DNA of 36,018 bases from Nephromyces sp. MM_2019 (lineage: Eukaryota > Apicomplexa > Aconoidasida > Nephromycida): assembly GCA_015657535.1 (NCBI GenBank), contig JADHZB010001970.1, positions 2,278-38,295 of the forward strand, in the 5' to 3' direction. The notes below the pieces were generated by a model that was not told the origin of the DNA, made no database searches, and saw only the letters and a list, made by a program, of their open reading frames with translations. Every line of letters begins with the position of its first letter. The stretch's first letter is position 1. Positions 22,793 through 35,541 of the stretch are shown one piece after another. The translations under genes were made by a program, and so were the position numbers.

Positions 22793-25199
22793 AGTGTGTG
22801 TGTATATGGAGTGTGAAAATGTTTGTAAAAATATGTTTAAATAAGTGTTGTTTTTTATAAATGTACAATACTTGTGTAAGAAAATCAGCCTATAGATTTT
22901 GTGTTAAATTATCAATCATGTGTGGATACATATAATTGGGTCTTTAGTTTGTGTACAATTTGTTTAATGTGTTTTTACTTAAGGTGCATAATGTATGTAA
23001 TTTAGGTGATACATTTGTTTTTAATTATATTACATTTGTGTTTTATGGTTATGTATTTATGTGTAATATATATTGTATACGTTTATTCGTAATGAATTTA
23101 TGTGCGATTTGCGTAATTAGTTTTTTACTAAATTATATCACTGAATTTACATGTAGTTGAGATCACAATTTATGTGTAACTTGTATATTGAATTTGTGAG
23201 TAAATAGCTAATAAGTTTGTAATTGGGAATTATATTGATTCTAATTTTTCAAATTAAATAGTAATTTCTGTTAGGTGTATATGTGTTATAACTTCAATAT
23301 GCTCTGTCGTACCAAAAATAATATGAATTCCAATATAACCGGGTATAGTTGTTTTGTTGAAATATATATATATATATAGGTGTATATTTAAATATGAACT
23401 CACGAAGGGATTGATCAAAATTATAAATTTATGGAAATATGTTTTTGAGAGTGTATATCTATTTTTTTCCTTTTAAATGCATATTTTTAATGCTTAATTC
23501 CTGAAGAAATAGTATATGAATTAGATTGATAAGAAAGTTAACTCTATTTATTTTATGTACACAAATTGTCAAATAACTGAAAATTATTACAACATTTGCA
23601 CACAAGCTATGATTTTTAGCTAAATTTATAAATTGCAAGTTATAAAATTTTCTATACAAAATTTCCCTTTTTTATTTCCAAAAGGTGTTATTTAAATTGT
23701 AAATTTTTTGAATTACATGAATGTGTAAATTATAAAACGAGCAAATTGTTGGAACTGCTTGATAAAATTATTTCTGTGTGTATTCAATTTGGATTACTTA
23801 ACAAAACAATTTCTATGGGTGTATATAGTACATGTGTATTGTATTACAAGAATATTTCTGTTCGTAGTTAAAAGGTTATTCCTATGTGTATATATTATGT
23901 GCATATAAATTATGTGTACATGTTATGCGTATATTAACAAAACGATTCCTGTGTGCATGTATCATGTGTACATTACTTAACAAGACTATTTCTGTGTAAT
24001 AATATATTATGTGCAAAGTAAATACTAAGCCTACTTATGTTTTTATGTATACATGTGCGGATAAAATGTTCTACATTTTGGTATTCTAGTGTATTAAAAA
24101 ATATACCAAAATTTTATTATTGCTTAGAAATAGTACATGTAAATTGCGTATGTTATATATAATCACACGTATTTAATTAACATAATTGAACTATTGTTAG
24201 GTAACAGAAATCAAGAATTCTCCCACTAGAAATTTTATAAAAAATAATCAGGGAATTTACATACAATTTATGCTTTATATTTATATTGAACTTGTTTGTT
24301 TGCGTTTTACATGTATTTAAGGTGTATTTTTGTGTAATTGATAATGGTATAATATTATTCATGTATATATTTTATATCTGTGTATGTAAATTGTGTTTGT
24401 GTATTTATGTTGTGTATAAATCTCACGTATATTATTTGCATGTACATTTTTCTCATATGATACTTTTATGTATATGTTTTATGATAGCATATGTGCAACT
24501 TGTGTGTGTATATATTCTTTATGTTTAGCACTCTCAATTGTATACTAAAAGTATGTTTCTGTAATCCTCATCTGTGTATGTGTGTTTAAAAGCATCGTTG
24601 TATTTTCTAAGATAAATAACATGTAAATCTGTTAATCTTTTAAGTGTATTTTAAACTCATATATTATGTGTGCGTTTAAGATTTATGTAGGTATGATTGT
24701 GAGTAAAAGTGTTAGTATTTATATATTATTCAAGCTTAGAAAATCATATTATTACTGAAAATTGCTATATGCAAGTTATAAGTTAGTTTATTGAAGTCTT
24801 TGTGTAACAAAGTAATTAGTTTGCCTAACCATTGATCACATGATCCAATTATGCTATATGAAATTCCTGTAAATTGTGATTATATATTCAAAATGTGTAA
24901 AAAAAACATGCATAAACTTTCTGCAAAATATAGTCTAATAAAAATTCTATAACTTTATTATTTCAATATTTTAAACAATGAACATTTGTCACATATATAT
25001 ATAAGTTTGACATATATTCAAACGTAAACCCATGCTACACACGCACACACACGTGTATGCATACACACCCACCCACATACACATAAATATATATAAAATC
25101 ATAAATATATTTACAATTTATACTTAGACGACACAAATCCTTAGATTTTGAAATAACAACAGACAAGTTTAAAGTTTTTTAAAATGTATTCTAACATAT
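22793..25199. other. AT-rich intergenic region with degenerate repeats, no gene seen
   Basis: The first 40 bases are TG-rich on plus, the CA-on-sense pattern seen upstream of other genes here. After that come AT-rich sequence and many isolated TGTGTAA or TGTGTAT motifs. Open frames at 22951-23160 and 24286-24528 are Cys/Val/Tyr-rich products of these motifs and I do not accept them as genes. AC arrays return near 25035. Confidence 0.55.
23760..24012. repeat. Degenerate tandem repeat, core TTAACAAAAYRATTYCTRTGTG
   Basis: Five to six diverged copies of a motif meaning roughly (T)TAACAA-purine-rich-ATTTCTGTGTG occur at intervals of 25-65 bases. They begin near 23760, 23799, 23847, 23871, 23936 and 23980. 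Each is followed by a variable TGTATATAT/ATTATGTG filler. Copy identity is modest, so this looks like an old minisatellite. Confidence 0.6.
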
Positions 25200-25275
25200 A
25201 GTTACACACACACACAACTACTAGTTACACACTCAAACACCTGCTAGTTACACACTCAAACACCTACTAGATATG
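25200..25275. repeat. Short tandem repeat CTAGTTACACACTCAAACACCTG
   Basis: About three units of roughly 23 bases, the last two nearly identical. They lie at the start of the AC-rich DNA that continues to the gene at 26022. Confidence 0.8.
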
Positions 25276-26021
25276 TACACAATTTTTTCATAGGGAATCA
25301 CAACCAGGAATCCATTAGATTTAAAATATGCTATACATCCTTTTAGTTTTGGGCATAAATTCATTTGATGAGCTAAATAATTTTACACACAGGTTTATAT
25401 AGTTATTAAAAACACATTTATTCACACATTCGTTTATAAACACAACTTCACAAAAGCAACTACACACACAGAGCCTCACATACCTACAGAGCTTAACACA
25501 CACAATGAGCTCTACACACACACACAGGTCCACATACCAAAAAAGCTTCACAGTCACTTAAAGAGCTCCACACACACTCTCTTACACACACAGGCATATA
25601 TACACATTTAAACCCACATAAATACATAAATAAACACATATATACACACCCCAACATACCCATAACGATAATTTCAAGCATACTCCCAAACACCTTTAAA
25701 CACACTCACATATACTCACAGATAAGCACTTACACAAACTCATGACTCTACGTATCTTCACTCACACACCCATACCTATACACCCAGAATTCTTGGAGCA
25801 CTCACACATATCCCATATCTCCTCCTCACAGCCAGTTACACACTCTACACACATATTACACACACCACACACATCACACACATCACACATACATCATACA
25901 CTACACACCACACACCGCACACCAAATACCACACATCAAACATAATACACACACCACACACACCACACACACCACACACATCACACATACTACACACACC
26001 ACATATATTACTCACACATCT
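25276..26021. other. AC-rich upstream region of the large helical-protein gene
   Basis: From about 25380 the plus strand is dominated by ACACA-containing units, some sharing GAGCTYYACACACA. It becomes a nearly pure CACACCACACACATCACACAC array at about 25850-26010, ending 10-20 bases before the ATG at 26022. The open frame at 25742-25945 and the antisense frames here are repeat-derived. A promoter must lie here, but no specific element is recognisable. Confidence 0.7.
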
Positions 26022-29000
26022 ATGTTGAGTGCCCCAATTTCTAAAATACGGTTTGCCTCAAAATGGTCATCCACTCCAGCTATTATATTCCAACATTATC
26101 GCCGCCTACAAAATATTGAGTATAGGTTAAACAAGGCTAAATCAAAATGTGTAAAATCGATAACACAGACACCCATCATCTACCACAAAGAATTTGATGT
26201 ACACCCTAGCCCATATATATCAAATAAGGAGATCACACACCTTCTCTACCCTATCAAAAATTTGAAAAAATTGACCTCAAATCAGCTAATAAATATACTA
26301 TTAAACAAGTCTAACCCCTTAGACTTTACACACATATTAAAAGATTACTCTAAAAGTGTAAAAACGTATACACACACTAATCAAAATCTAACTAATAATT
26401 TTGGTTTAGATACACACAAACACACCCTTGGTACACATATAGACACACCTCTCACCCCTCCCCAGACACACAATCCCCCCTCTCACACACCTCCATACAC
26501 ATCTCTCCCCCCTACACACACACCCCAGATACACGCACGACAAACAGATACACTACATACACACACATTCAATCAAGGGATACAGTTACACACACCTCTA
26601 CCCAACTATTGTTTTAAACTCATACAGATATTATTACAACGCTTACCCACCCTATCAAGAGAGCAAATATTATCATTATTTTTCTGTTTACCTGTAAGTG
26701 CACATCTACACACACTTGGTGTAATTCGGCAAGTTATTTCTACACATCCATGGGAGTTTACACACAAGGAAAGTTCTCTCATATTACACACACTATATCG
26801 ATTTTCACTAAGAGATGAACTACTTATACAGAGGTGTGTAAATAACTTGGATGGTGAGGAAGAGCGGGATAATATAAATGAATGGATGGCTGTTAATATC
26901 CACACACTCAATGCCCTCAAATATTTCAACATTAGGGATGATAGATATATAACAAGTGTGTACACCCACATCAATGAAATCCTTATACTACACACACAAC
27001 ATAATCAAGATATACAGAAAAATCTACACACACTCTATCAAAACAAGGTTATTTATGAACTCCCAGATATCGAGTTTGAACGTGTAGAGGGCCCCCCATA
27101 TCTACACCCAATATTACTAATAAATTTGATAAAGAGTTTATCAATCTGGGAGGTTGATGATTTACACACACCCTTATTCTACACACCTTTATTTCATTAT
27201 ATTGAATCCTATCTTATAGATAAATCCAGATATGAAAACACATTTATCAACCTCTCAAACATTAACCCATATGACCACCTCAAAGGTAATTTATACACAC
27301 ACAAATTGAATAATATTGATGCCCATAATGCGTGTGTACAAGATTACACAGTTTTTAGGAATCATCTAGAGACTTCCTTAAAACCACACACACACATCAG
27401 CCCAAAAAATATATATACACATCTACAACATATATATAACTTACACACACATCATAAAACAATTGATCAACTCACCTCAGAATACCCTTTACACACACCT
27501 TATCCAACCCTCTTACCCCCACCCAATGATTTACCCTTTAAACAACTAACACACTTATTTTTGTTATATTTGGGTAGAAATTTACACACATTTCTACCCT
27601 ATTGGCTTAAAGATTTGATGGCTAATTTGAACCATTCAGATATATCTGAATTAATTGATTACACACACATTTATACATATCTTGGATTACAAAACCGTGC
27701 ACACATACGATCTATATATACACACATTAATAAATTTGTTTGGCGTGTGCAAGATGTTGAACAAATAATGGAGTTATTACACCTCAAAAATATACACACA
27801 CATGACCAATTACCCCTAATAAACAAACTCTGGTCTTGGATAGATACACACATAAATGAATTAAAGAATGGATATATAGTTGATGATATAGAGTATACAC
27901 ACAAGCCGCTCACTCACACATTTCTATCTAAACTTATACACACACTCTGTATAGTATCACCCCATCAATTTACACACCTCATAAACAGCCTAGTTGAGTG
28001 TTTGTGTGTGCAGAAACATTTTACACATCCATATGAATTTGATATTATAAAACAACAATTAGGGGCCTATCAAGCTATATTGGGCTATCTAAATCTACAC
28101 ACTACAAAATATATAGATGAATATGATACCCAAACATTACACACATGTTTATTACCTTTAAGTAAGGCTATTGAACAAGGGTTAGGTGTGTCCCACAAAA
28201 ATATGTGTCTAATTAACCCCCAAAATACACACACAGGTTCACACATTACAACTTTGGATCAAAATATATTTATACCAATTGACACACAAACACTATCTGG
28301 ATACACATCATCAACACAATCACATTCTACACCATCTACACACATACACCCTATAGACACATCAACCACACATACACCCTCTGATCACACACTTTCTATA
28401 TTTACATCAACTACATACACACCCTCTGCACACACAAAATCTACACATACATCCCCTATATACACATCAACTACAAACACACCCTCTACACACATCCCCT
28501 CTGCATACAAACCACCTGAACACACACAATCAATGTATATATCAACACCTACAAATCCTTACCATAATATGTGTGTAGATGGAAAACTTAATCACACACA
28601 TCAATCATATTTATTAAAATATTTAACACTATTATACCACACACATCAATATTTCAACTCTAAGAATAACACTACACATGACTTATTACATACTATGAAA
28701 TGTTTACACACATCTATTAACACACACAATTTGACACACACATATATAGATTTACATACACTCCTAGACTTTGAATTACTGCCCCTACAATATAACACTA
28801 CACACACACTATGGGAACTATCTATCTCACACTTGAAATCAATCTTGTTAAGTTTAGATGAAATGACACACACACATCTTACACACACAAACCTCACACA
28901 CACAGATCTTACACACACCTTCTACCTCTTATCTAATTCATTACTTAACCCCACATGGAATGAAAAACTGTGTGTAATTAATTTTGAAGAAATTACAACA

Positions 29001-30647
29001 CACACACACTATTTAGCCTATGAAACACTCGTAAAAATGTTACACACACTCCTTATACAATATATGAACGAATCACCCTCAGCAAATCTTAACCTTTGGT
29101 TAACTATGGCTGTTGAGTGTGTACGTATACTTTTTAATTTTCAACACATTTCTCAATCTATATCTGGGTGTAATAATAGTTACATACAAATCAACACTGA
29201 TCACACACACATGAACACTGATCACACACACATGAACACTGGTCACACACACACCAACACACATCACACACACATTAATACTGGTCACACACAGACCAAC
29301 ACCCATCACACACACATGAACACTGGTCACACACATACCAACACACATCACACACACATTAATACTGGTCACACACAGACCAACACCCATCACACACACA
29401 CCACAGACAATAAAAATATATTTAAACACACACACACATTTACACATTTTCTACCAAAATTTATTGAGGCCCTTATGACTGAACTCTCTCAGCCTAAATC
29501 AGCCACACACATCAATTATTTCCCCTCACTTTATGGAGCCCTTTATTTTCACCTTTTACCTTATCTTAAACATTGGGTGTGTGTGTGTGTGTGTGCGTCT
29601 GTGTGTGTGTTTTTTATTTATATATGTGTATATATATGTATGTATGTGTTACTATATTTACATGTGTGTATGTGTTGTTATATTTATATATTTTTAAGTG
29701 TATATGTCACGTTTTGTAGAATGAAAATGTGATTTATATTGTATATGTGTAAATTAAGATATATATACTCAGTATGTGTGTGTGTAAAATTAGATAGTCT
29801 AGATGTCAATTTGTGTGTAAGGAGATGTGATACATATTGTGTGTGTGTATAATAGCAGTATATTTGTATATGAAAAAATATATTGAAAACTCAAATACAT
29901 GGTTTTCTTCTCAGGAAAGTTGGAATAACCAACTACCTATTCCACACACATTAAATTTGATCTCTTCTGAAGAAGGTATACACCAATTACGTTTACACAC
30001 TTGGGAGACCATACTTAATCCTTATTATACACACACACGCAAACCCTCATTTTCTAACTTCAAAAATTCGAATACAACTTCTCCAACTAAAACACACACT
30101 GAAAATATCTATGTAAATCAGATGGACAACTTCAATAATCTAGGTATATGCACACACCGTTTATGCACCTTATAATACAATTGCATAAACACAGACACAC
30201 AGACACACACATATACACAAGCATACACACACACATACACAAGCATACACCCTCACATACACACACAAATCTATATAACCAGTATATACACACACATATA
30301 TACAAATATATATATTTTTATAATAGATATGTACATACACATAAATATAAACCAGATCAACCTATGCACAACACACATACCCTTTAGATCGCCACCCCCC
30401 ACGCCCAACACACACATACATATTTACTCATTATCTCCCTTGTATATACATATATATATATATATATACTTTAACAGGAAATCTTACACATTTAAATTTG
30501 AAAATTCCCATTTGTTTATTAACAACAAATTCACCGCCACTCAAATTTGAAAATTTGTCGAAAAACGAACAAAAAATTTTGAATTTTTCGAACGTTTTTA
30601 GGCCCAAATTATCTATTCTATTTACTAAGATTTTGGAAAATAATTAG
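26022..30647 (+). CDS. Large helical protein, putative organellar, 3 exons, 1317 residues
   Basis: Exons 26022-29576, 29915-30143 and 30478-30647 (TAG) sum to 1318 codons with phases 0 and 1. The N terminus (MLSAPISKIRFASKWSSTPA) is basic, Ser-rich and free of acidic residues, as in a mitochondrial presequence. Residues about 60-740 are Leu-rich amphipathic helices with recurring patterns such as LINILLNK, LIQILLQRLPTLSREQIL and LLINLIKSLSIW. This resembles helical-repeat organellar RNA-binding proteins of protists (HPR/RAP or FASTK-like), but I see no RAP domain and give that only as inference. A Ser/Thr/Pro/His-rich segment lies at about 757-846 and a tandem 7-residue repeat at about 1056-1126. 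Conserved-looking exons 2 and 3 include LRLHTWETILNPYY and FRPKLSILFTKILENN. Thr-His pairs are inserted all along, mostly in predicted loops. Confidence 0.8.
28270..28570 (+). repeat. In-frame Ser/Thr/Pro/His-rich repeat region
   Basis: Inside exon 1 of the gene at 26022, units of about 36-39 bases such as ACATCAACTACATACACACC repeat imperfectly. They give peptides like STTYTPSAHTKST and STTNTPSTHIPSA. The segment interrupts otherwise helical sequence and is likely disordered. Confidence 0.8.
29190..29402 (+). repeat. In-frame 21-base tandem repeat with 84-base higher-order unit
   Basis: About ten 21-base units encode 7-residue blocks NTDHTHM, NTGHTHT, NTHHTHI, NTGHTQT. The order of variants repeats as a four-unit (84-base) block present almost twice (about 29233-29316 and 29317-29400), with very few changes. 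This points to recent tandem duplication kept in frame. Confidence 0.92.
29577..29914. repeat. TG-type intron of the large helical-protein gene
   Basis: The donor is the first GT of a GTGTGTGTGTGTG run directly after the TGG codon. TG/TGTA units and AT filler continue to the acceptor TTTTCTTCTCAG, the most pyrimidine-rich acceptor in the window. Confidence 0.85.
30144..30477. repeat. AC-type intron of the large helical-protein gene
   Basis: The donor GTATATGCACACACC leads into ACAC units on the sense strand (30185-30300) and a TA run (30449-30468). The acceptor is TTTAACAG. The open frames here are Thr/His/Ile/Tyr repeat products. Confidence 0.85.
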
Positions 30648-31302
30648 CTACACACACACACATTTTCACAGATATTTACACATACTTATCAATTCATTTT
30701 TATACACTACGCACACATTATACATATGCTTATCATACATACACATTATACACACGTCATAAACACACATTATACATACACATTATACGCGCATGTCATA
30801 CACACACATTATACATACACATTATACACACACATTATACACAAACATATACATACACACACATACTATACACACATACATACACACATTATACTCACAT
30901 TATACACACATACACACACACATTATACACACATACACACACACATTATACACACATACACACACCTACATCAATTTCAAGAAATTTTTTAAAAATTGTA
31001 ATCAAACTTTATTTAATTAAGAATATACACAGATAATAATTTAATTTAGAATTTAAGATAGTGAGGTATACATATATTTCCCCTCTATAAATGTGTGTGT
31101 AAAAATGTGTATATATGTGTGTGTAAGATATCTGTATATAAGAAGTAAAAGTGTGTAAAAAATTTGTGTGCAAGAGATATGTATACAAGAGATGTGTGAA
31201 TAGGAAATGTGTATTGATAAGAAACATTTGATTAAGAAATAAGTGTATAATAGATGTGTGTATACAAGAGGTGTGTGTATAAGAGCTGTGTGTGTATTAT
31301 TT
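30648..31302. repeat. Convergent spacer with tandem ACATTATACACAC array
   Basis: About 30700-30970 is a tandem array of a 12-20 base unit of type CACATTATACAC, with ACATAC variants. It lies 3' of the large helical-protein gene (+). From about 31090 to 31290 the plus strand switches to TGTGTA-rich sequence with AAGAG spacers (GTGTGTATAAGAGATGTG-like units). This is the 3' side of the WDR89-type gene (-). No gene was seen. Confidence 0.8.
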
Positions 31303-31385
31303 CTAACAAGGCTTAAATTTCTTCTTCCCACCAACTTTTTCTCGAATTGGTGCCTCTAGTGCCCTCTTTGCTTTCTGTATAAAAT

Positions 31386-31416
<31 letters not shown>

Positions 31417-34256
31417 TATTTGTGTTAATTTATGTGTGTGTCTATATCTAGAAAGTGCAACAAAAAAAATGTGAACTGTGTAATAAATATATTAGATGTC
31501 ACTTATATTTTGGAAGGTCCTACACACAATTTTACACACAATCTTATACATATGATGTATACAATTTAACACACACAAATATTTTTTACACACACTTTTA
31601 CACACATTTATATTTACCTTTTTCCACACACACAATCGGCTATCCTCACCCCCTGTTATAATTTTCTCTAATTTTTCATTTTCGTAAATGGGTAAGCAAC
31701 ATCTACAAATAAAAATATTTTTAGAGTGTATATACACACTCGATCAATGTGTGATGTGTGTATGTGTATAGATGGATACCCAGGTGTGTGAGTGTATGGG
31801 TTATAGACAAAATAGTTTTATTTATTTTTCATATAGTAATATATTGACACACACAGATGGGATCACTTAAGTTATTGAAACATATAAATAAATATATATA
31901 CCTATATACACACGCACACATGAATATAATAAACAAACCTAACTACACTTTGGTGTGTACTGAATTGGCTTGAATTATCTAAAATAAATGGGCTAATCAA
32001 ATTTGATTTGGGTGGATGTTTATTGAGGGGCCTGCGTAGTAAGCATAACTCACCATTTAAACCACCTAAAATAAAAATGTGTGTAAGAGTGTGTGTGTAA
32101 TTATTAGTGTGTACGTGTGTATATAATGTGTAAGATATATTATAGTTATTATATATACCACCCATGTGTAGACTTATTATTATCTATATACACATATAGA
32201 TATACACACGGAGGTATGAAGTTAGGCTTAATTTTTTACTAAATTAAAGATATACACGAATTATAGATTATAAATTATTCAATATATATTTAGCCCACAC
32301 ATACACATTAAACACGCTACACACGTCATATACATTGCACACGCTACACACATTCATACACATTATACACACACCACACACACCTCAAACATACATCACA
32401 CACATACACACAACACATATATATTACACCAACACACACCACATATATTACACACACACATTACACACATATTACACACATTATACATACAGGAAAAATT
32501 GAAGATTTATCTACACCTAAATATATTTATGTATATATATATATGTAGTTAAGGGAAAAATCTACACATGAAAATGTGTACTTACCCCCTAATATGTAAA
32601 CAGATTTATCTGTGTGTGGATTGTTTAATGTGTCAACAATATAACCACCATTTGTTCGTGTACTAAGGTGTGAAATTGCATAAAAATCAATATCAAATTT
32701 CTTATCAAATTGTACACATTTTTCACCAAATTTCCACCAATTTTCAATTTGAGATGAACTTTTTAAATTTGATAAACCTTCCATTTTCCACACATTTGCA
32801 CACGTTAAGCCTCCACAGCTTAGTATATCTCCATTTGGTCCTAAATTTAGACGCACGTACACACACACACACACATACATATATATACACACGCATACAC
32901 ACACTCACATATATACACACACATACACACACGCACATATATACACACACATACATAAATATGTTCAAAAGGTTTTATAGTTATCTTGTCATGCATACCC
33001 ACACAAACTAGACTGCACAGGCTATACCCGCATATACACACCCACTCACATATTTCCACACAAACCTACCCACACTAAACACACATACACAACACCGGCC
33101 CTCACACACACTATACACACACACTATACACACACACTATACACATACACTACACACACACACACTATACACTCACACTATACACACACTACACACATAC
33201 CAGATAGAGAAATAGATTGAATAGCAGAATCACAGCTAAAGGTTGTAATAAGGCCTTCATGTTCATCCCAAATTTCTACACACACACTCTCACATTTATC
33301 AGTGTGTGTAGATGTAGCCCCTATACAATTGTGTGTAGATACACACCCTACACATCCATCTTCACTCCCGCTAAATAAAATATGTGGAATATGTGGATGA
33401 AATTTTAGTGTAGTTACAACATCTGAATGGAGGTCAAATGTGTGTAATTTGTGTGTGTGTGAGCTTAATTTTCGTATATCTAAAATGTGTGTAAAATTGT
33501 CAGCTGAATAGGCTAATAAACGATCCTCTTTATTAAGTGTTGAATCTTGTATAGTTTCATTGATGTATGTGTGTGTGTGTGATTGTTTCTTTAATTCAAT
33601 TATATTACTTATTTTGCCCTTAGTCTGTGTATACATATATATATATATGTTTTAGTGTGTGTGTGTACATATGTATATAAATGTATTTTAGGGTGTGTGT
33701 TTATGTATATATATATATATATATATATAAATAGGATCGGGTGGGTGGGGTGTATAATTGGTAGGATTTATTGTGTATGTGTGTAAAATTTGTAATGATT
33801 TATATGTTGTGTATGTGTGTGTAAAGTATGTATTAATCTATGTGTTGTTTGTGTGTGCGAAAAGTATTTCATAAATTATGATATGTTTGTGTGTATTATA
33901 ACTATTATGTGTATCATGTGTATATGTATAATTACCCTATTTAGTGAATTTGTATGGATAGGTAGATTTATATGGGGAGACCTTATATCAAATGTGTAGA
34001 TATAACCATCAATTGATGTTGCAATGAGTGTGTGTGTAGACTGATTAAAGTAATATAAGGATGATATAGGTGTGTGTGTGTGTGTAGTAAATGTGTGTAT
34101 AGGGTTGAGTGTTGTATAATCATATAATATAATAGACCCATTCGAGGTAGATGTAGTAAATGTATTGGATGATAAAGGGCATTGTTTAATGTGTAAGAAA
34201 TAATTGGATGTTTCACTACTACACACAGAGTGTGTGAGTTGAAATGGACGAGGCAT
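31303..34256 (-). CDS. WDR89: WDR89-type WD40-repeat protein, 6 exons, 427 residues
   Basis: Minus-strand exons: 34256-33936, 33624-33201, 32840-32586, 32065-31939, 31702-31618, 31374-31303 (TAG); 1284 nt with phases 0, 1, 1, 2 and 0. WD-type blades are visible: FTTSTSNGSIILYDY and ATSIDGYIYTFDIRS (exon 1), LLAYSADNFTHILDIR and HSDVVTTLKFHPHIPHILFS then GSEDGCVG (exon 2), NGDILSCGGLTCANVW (exon 3), and THQSVVR then CLPIYENEK and ITGGEDSRLCVWKK (exons 4-5). The order matches WDR89: an HPxxPxxLxSGSxDG blade, then a segment like TFSCDSAIQSISLSG, then the final TGGEDxxxxxW blade. A basic tail (VGGKKKFKP) closes it. The family role is poorly known; a beta-propeller scaffold is expected. Thr-His insertions fall between strands. 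It is divergent from the SEH1-like gene. Confidence 0.85.
33020..33200. repeat. AC/TATA tandem array in WDR89 intron 2 (sense GT-type)
   Basis: Units of CACACTATACACA recur about seven times at 33105-33195. On the gene's strand the donor GTATGTGTGTAG opens directly into them, so this intron is GT-type. TG on sense also dominates near its acceptor (plus-strand AC at 32860-32960). Confidence 0.85.
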
Positions 34257-35541
34257 TATACTCTATATATGTGTTTATATGTTCGTGTGTGTGTGTGTGG
34301 AATTTGATGTGTGGAATGTGTGTGAGATTTGATGTGTGAAGTGTGTGTGTTGAGTGTGAAAGGGTTCGGATGTGTGGAGTGTCTGAAATTTGGAGTGAGT
34401 TTGAAAAGTGTGTGAGGAGAGTGTAGTGTGTGTGAATTGGTTGTATATGTATTCTGAGTGTCTGTGCTGTGTTTGTAGGTTGTGTGTATGGTCTAGTTGA
34501 ATAATTTGTGTGTGTAATTTATATGTAGATTGTGTGAAGTATATAGTTTTGTGTGTATGTGTATCTAATGTGAGTTGTTATGAATATAATCTGTGTTTAC
34601 GTGATGTGTAAGATTTACCAAGTCAATTGACTCTTAGATAAAATGTATATAGTATAATATTCATTTCATTGATGTGCACATCTAACTATTACATATAAAA
34701 CTCTAATTCTCATTTACACATTAAATCATCATTCTATGTCCTTTAGCATTATTTATTAAACAATTTACACACACTACACCAATTTCTGGGACTAAGTCCC
34801 CATTAAACGTTTACACACGCACTACACACACAGACACATACACACATACATACAAATACACATTCAAAGTATACAATCCTCACTCATATTCTAACCTAAC
34901 ATCTTTCTATTATTTCGACTTATACACACCTCCCATCATACACACACATCTCTTGACTCACTCACCTTCTACCCACTGCTTCTTTACACATATTCCAATC
35001 TACACACATCCCTAACTATACACTTACCATATTCCAACTACATCCATACTCCCTTACACTCACCCCACCCTACACACATTCCTATCATATACACATATAC
35101 ACAATCTACAGGCACATACTCAATCTATAGCCATACCTCTACCCACCTTACACACTTATATACTCCAACCCTTCCCTTATACACGTTCTAACCCTACACT
35201 TCTACCTATTATAAATAAGCACATATACACGCACACACCCCTACACCTACACTCTACTCAATCCCACCCACCTACACACCCACACCCACCTACACACCCA
35301 CACCCACCTACACTTATACTCTACTCACAACTTCCCACCTAAACACACACACACACCTACACGTATACTCTACTCACAACTACCCACCTACACACACACA
35401 CACACACCCCTACTAGACACAAGCACACCCCCCTACTAGACACACCTACACTCCCCTGCTAGACACTCACACTCCCCTTTTACACACACATACACTAGCC
35501 TACTAAATATACACACACACTCCCCTACACATACACACAAT
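34257..35541. promoter_or_regulatory. Divergent intergenic region, TG-rich left half and AC-rich right half
   Basis: The region separates the start codons of the WDR89-type gene (-) and the SEH1-like gene (+), so both promoters should lie in it. On plus, 34270-34620 is TGTGT-rich and 34780-35540 is ACACA-rich, with a plain AT segment between (34620-34780). Each gene therefore sees CA repeats upstream on its own sense strand. Tandem units such as CCTACACACCCACACCCA (35260-35320) and CCCTACTAGACACA (35408-35465) lie in the right half. No TATA box or known motif can be assigned. Confidence 0.6.

Noticed and set aside
24286..24528. Open frame of 80 codons rich in Val, Tyr, Cys and Ile
   Set aside because: Composition follows scattered TGTGTAT motifs in AT-rich intergenic DNA; no conserved pattern or splice context.
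25321..25705. Two overlapping antisense Cys/Val-rich open frames
   Set aside because: They are the complement of ACACA-rich repeats sharing GAGCTYYACACA, with no splice or domain support.
26022..30647. RAP-domain (organellar RNA-binding) assignment
   Set aside because: The helical body and presequence suggest this class, but the C-terminal exons lack a recognisable RAP motif, so only a cautious description is given.
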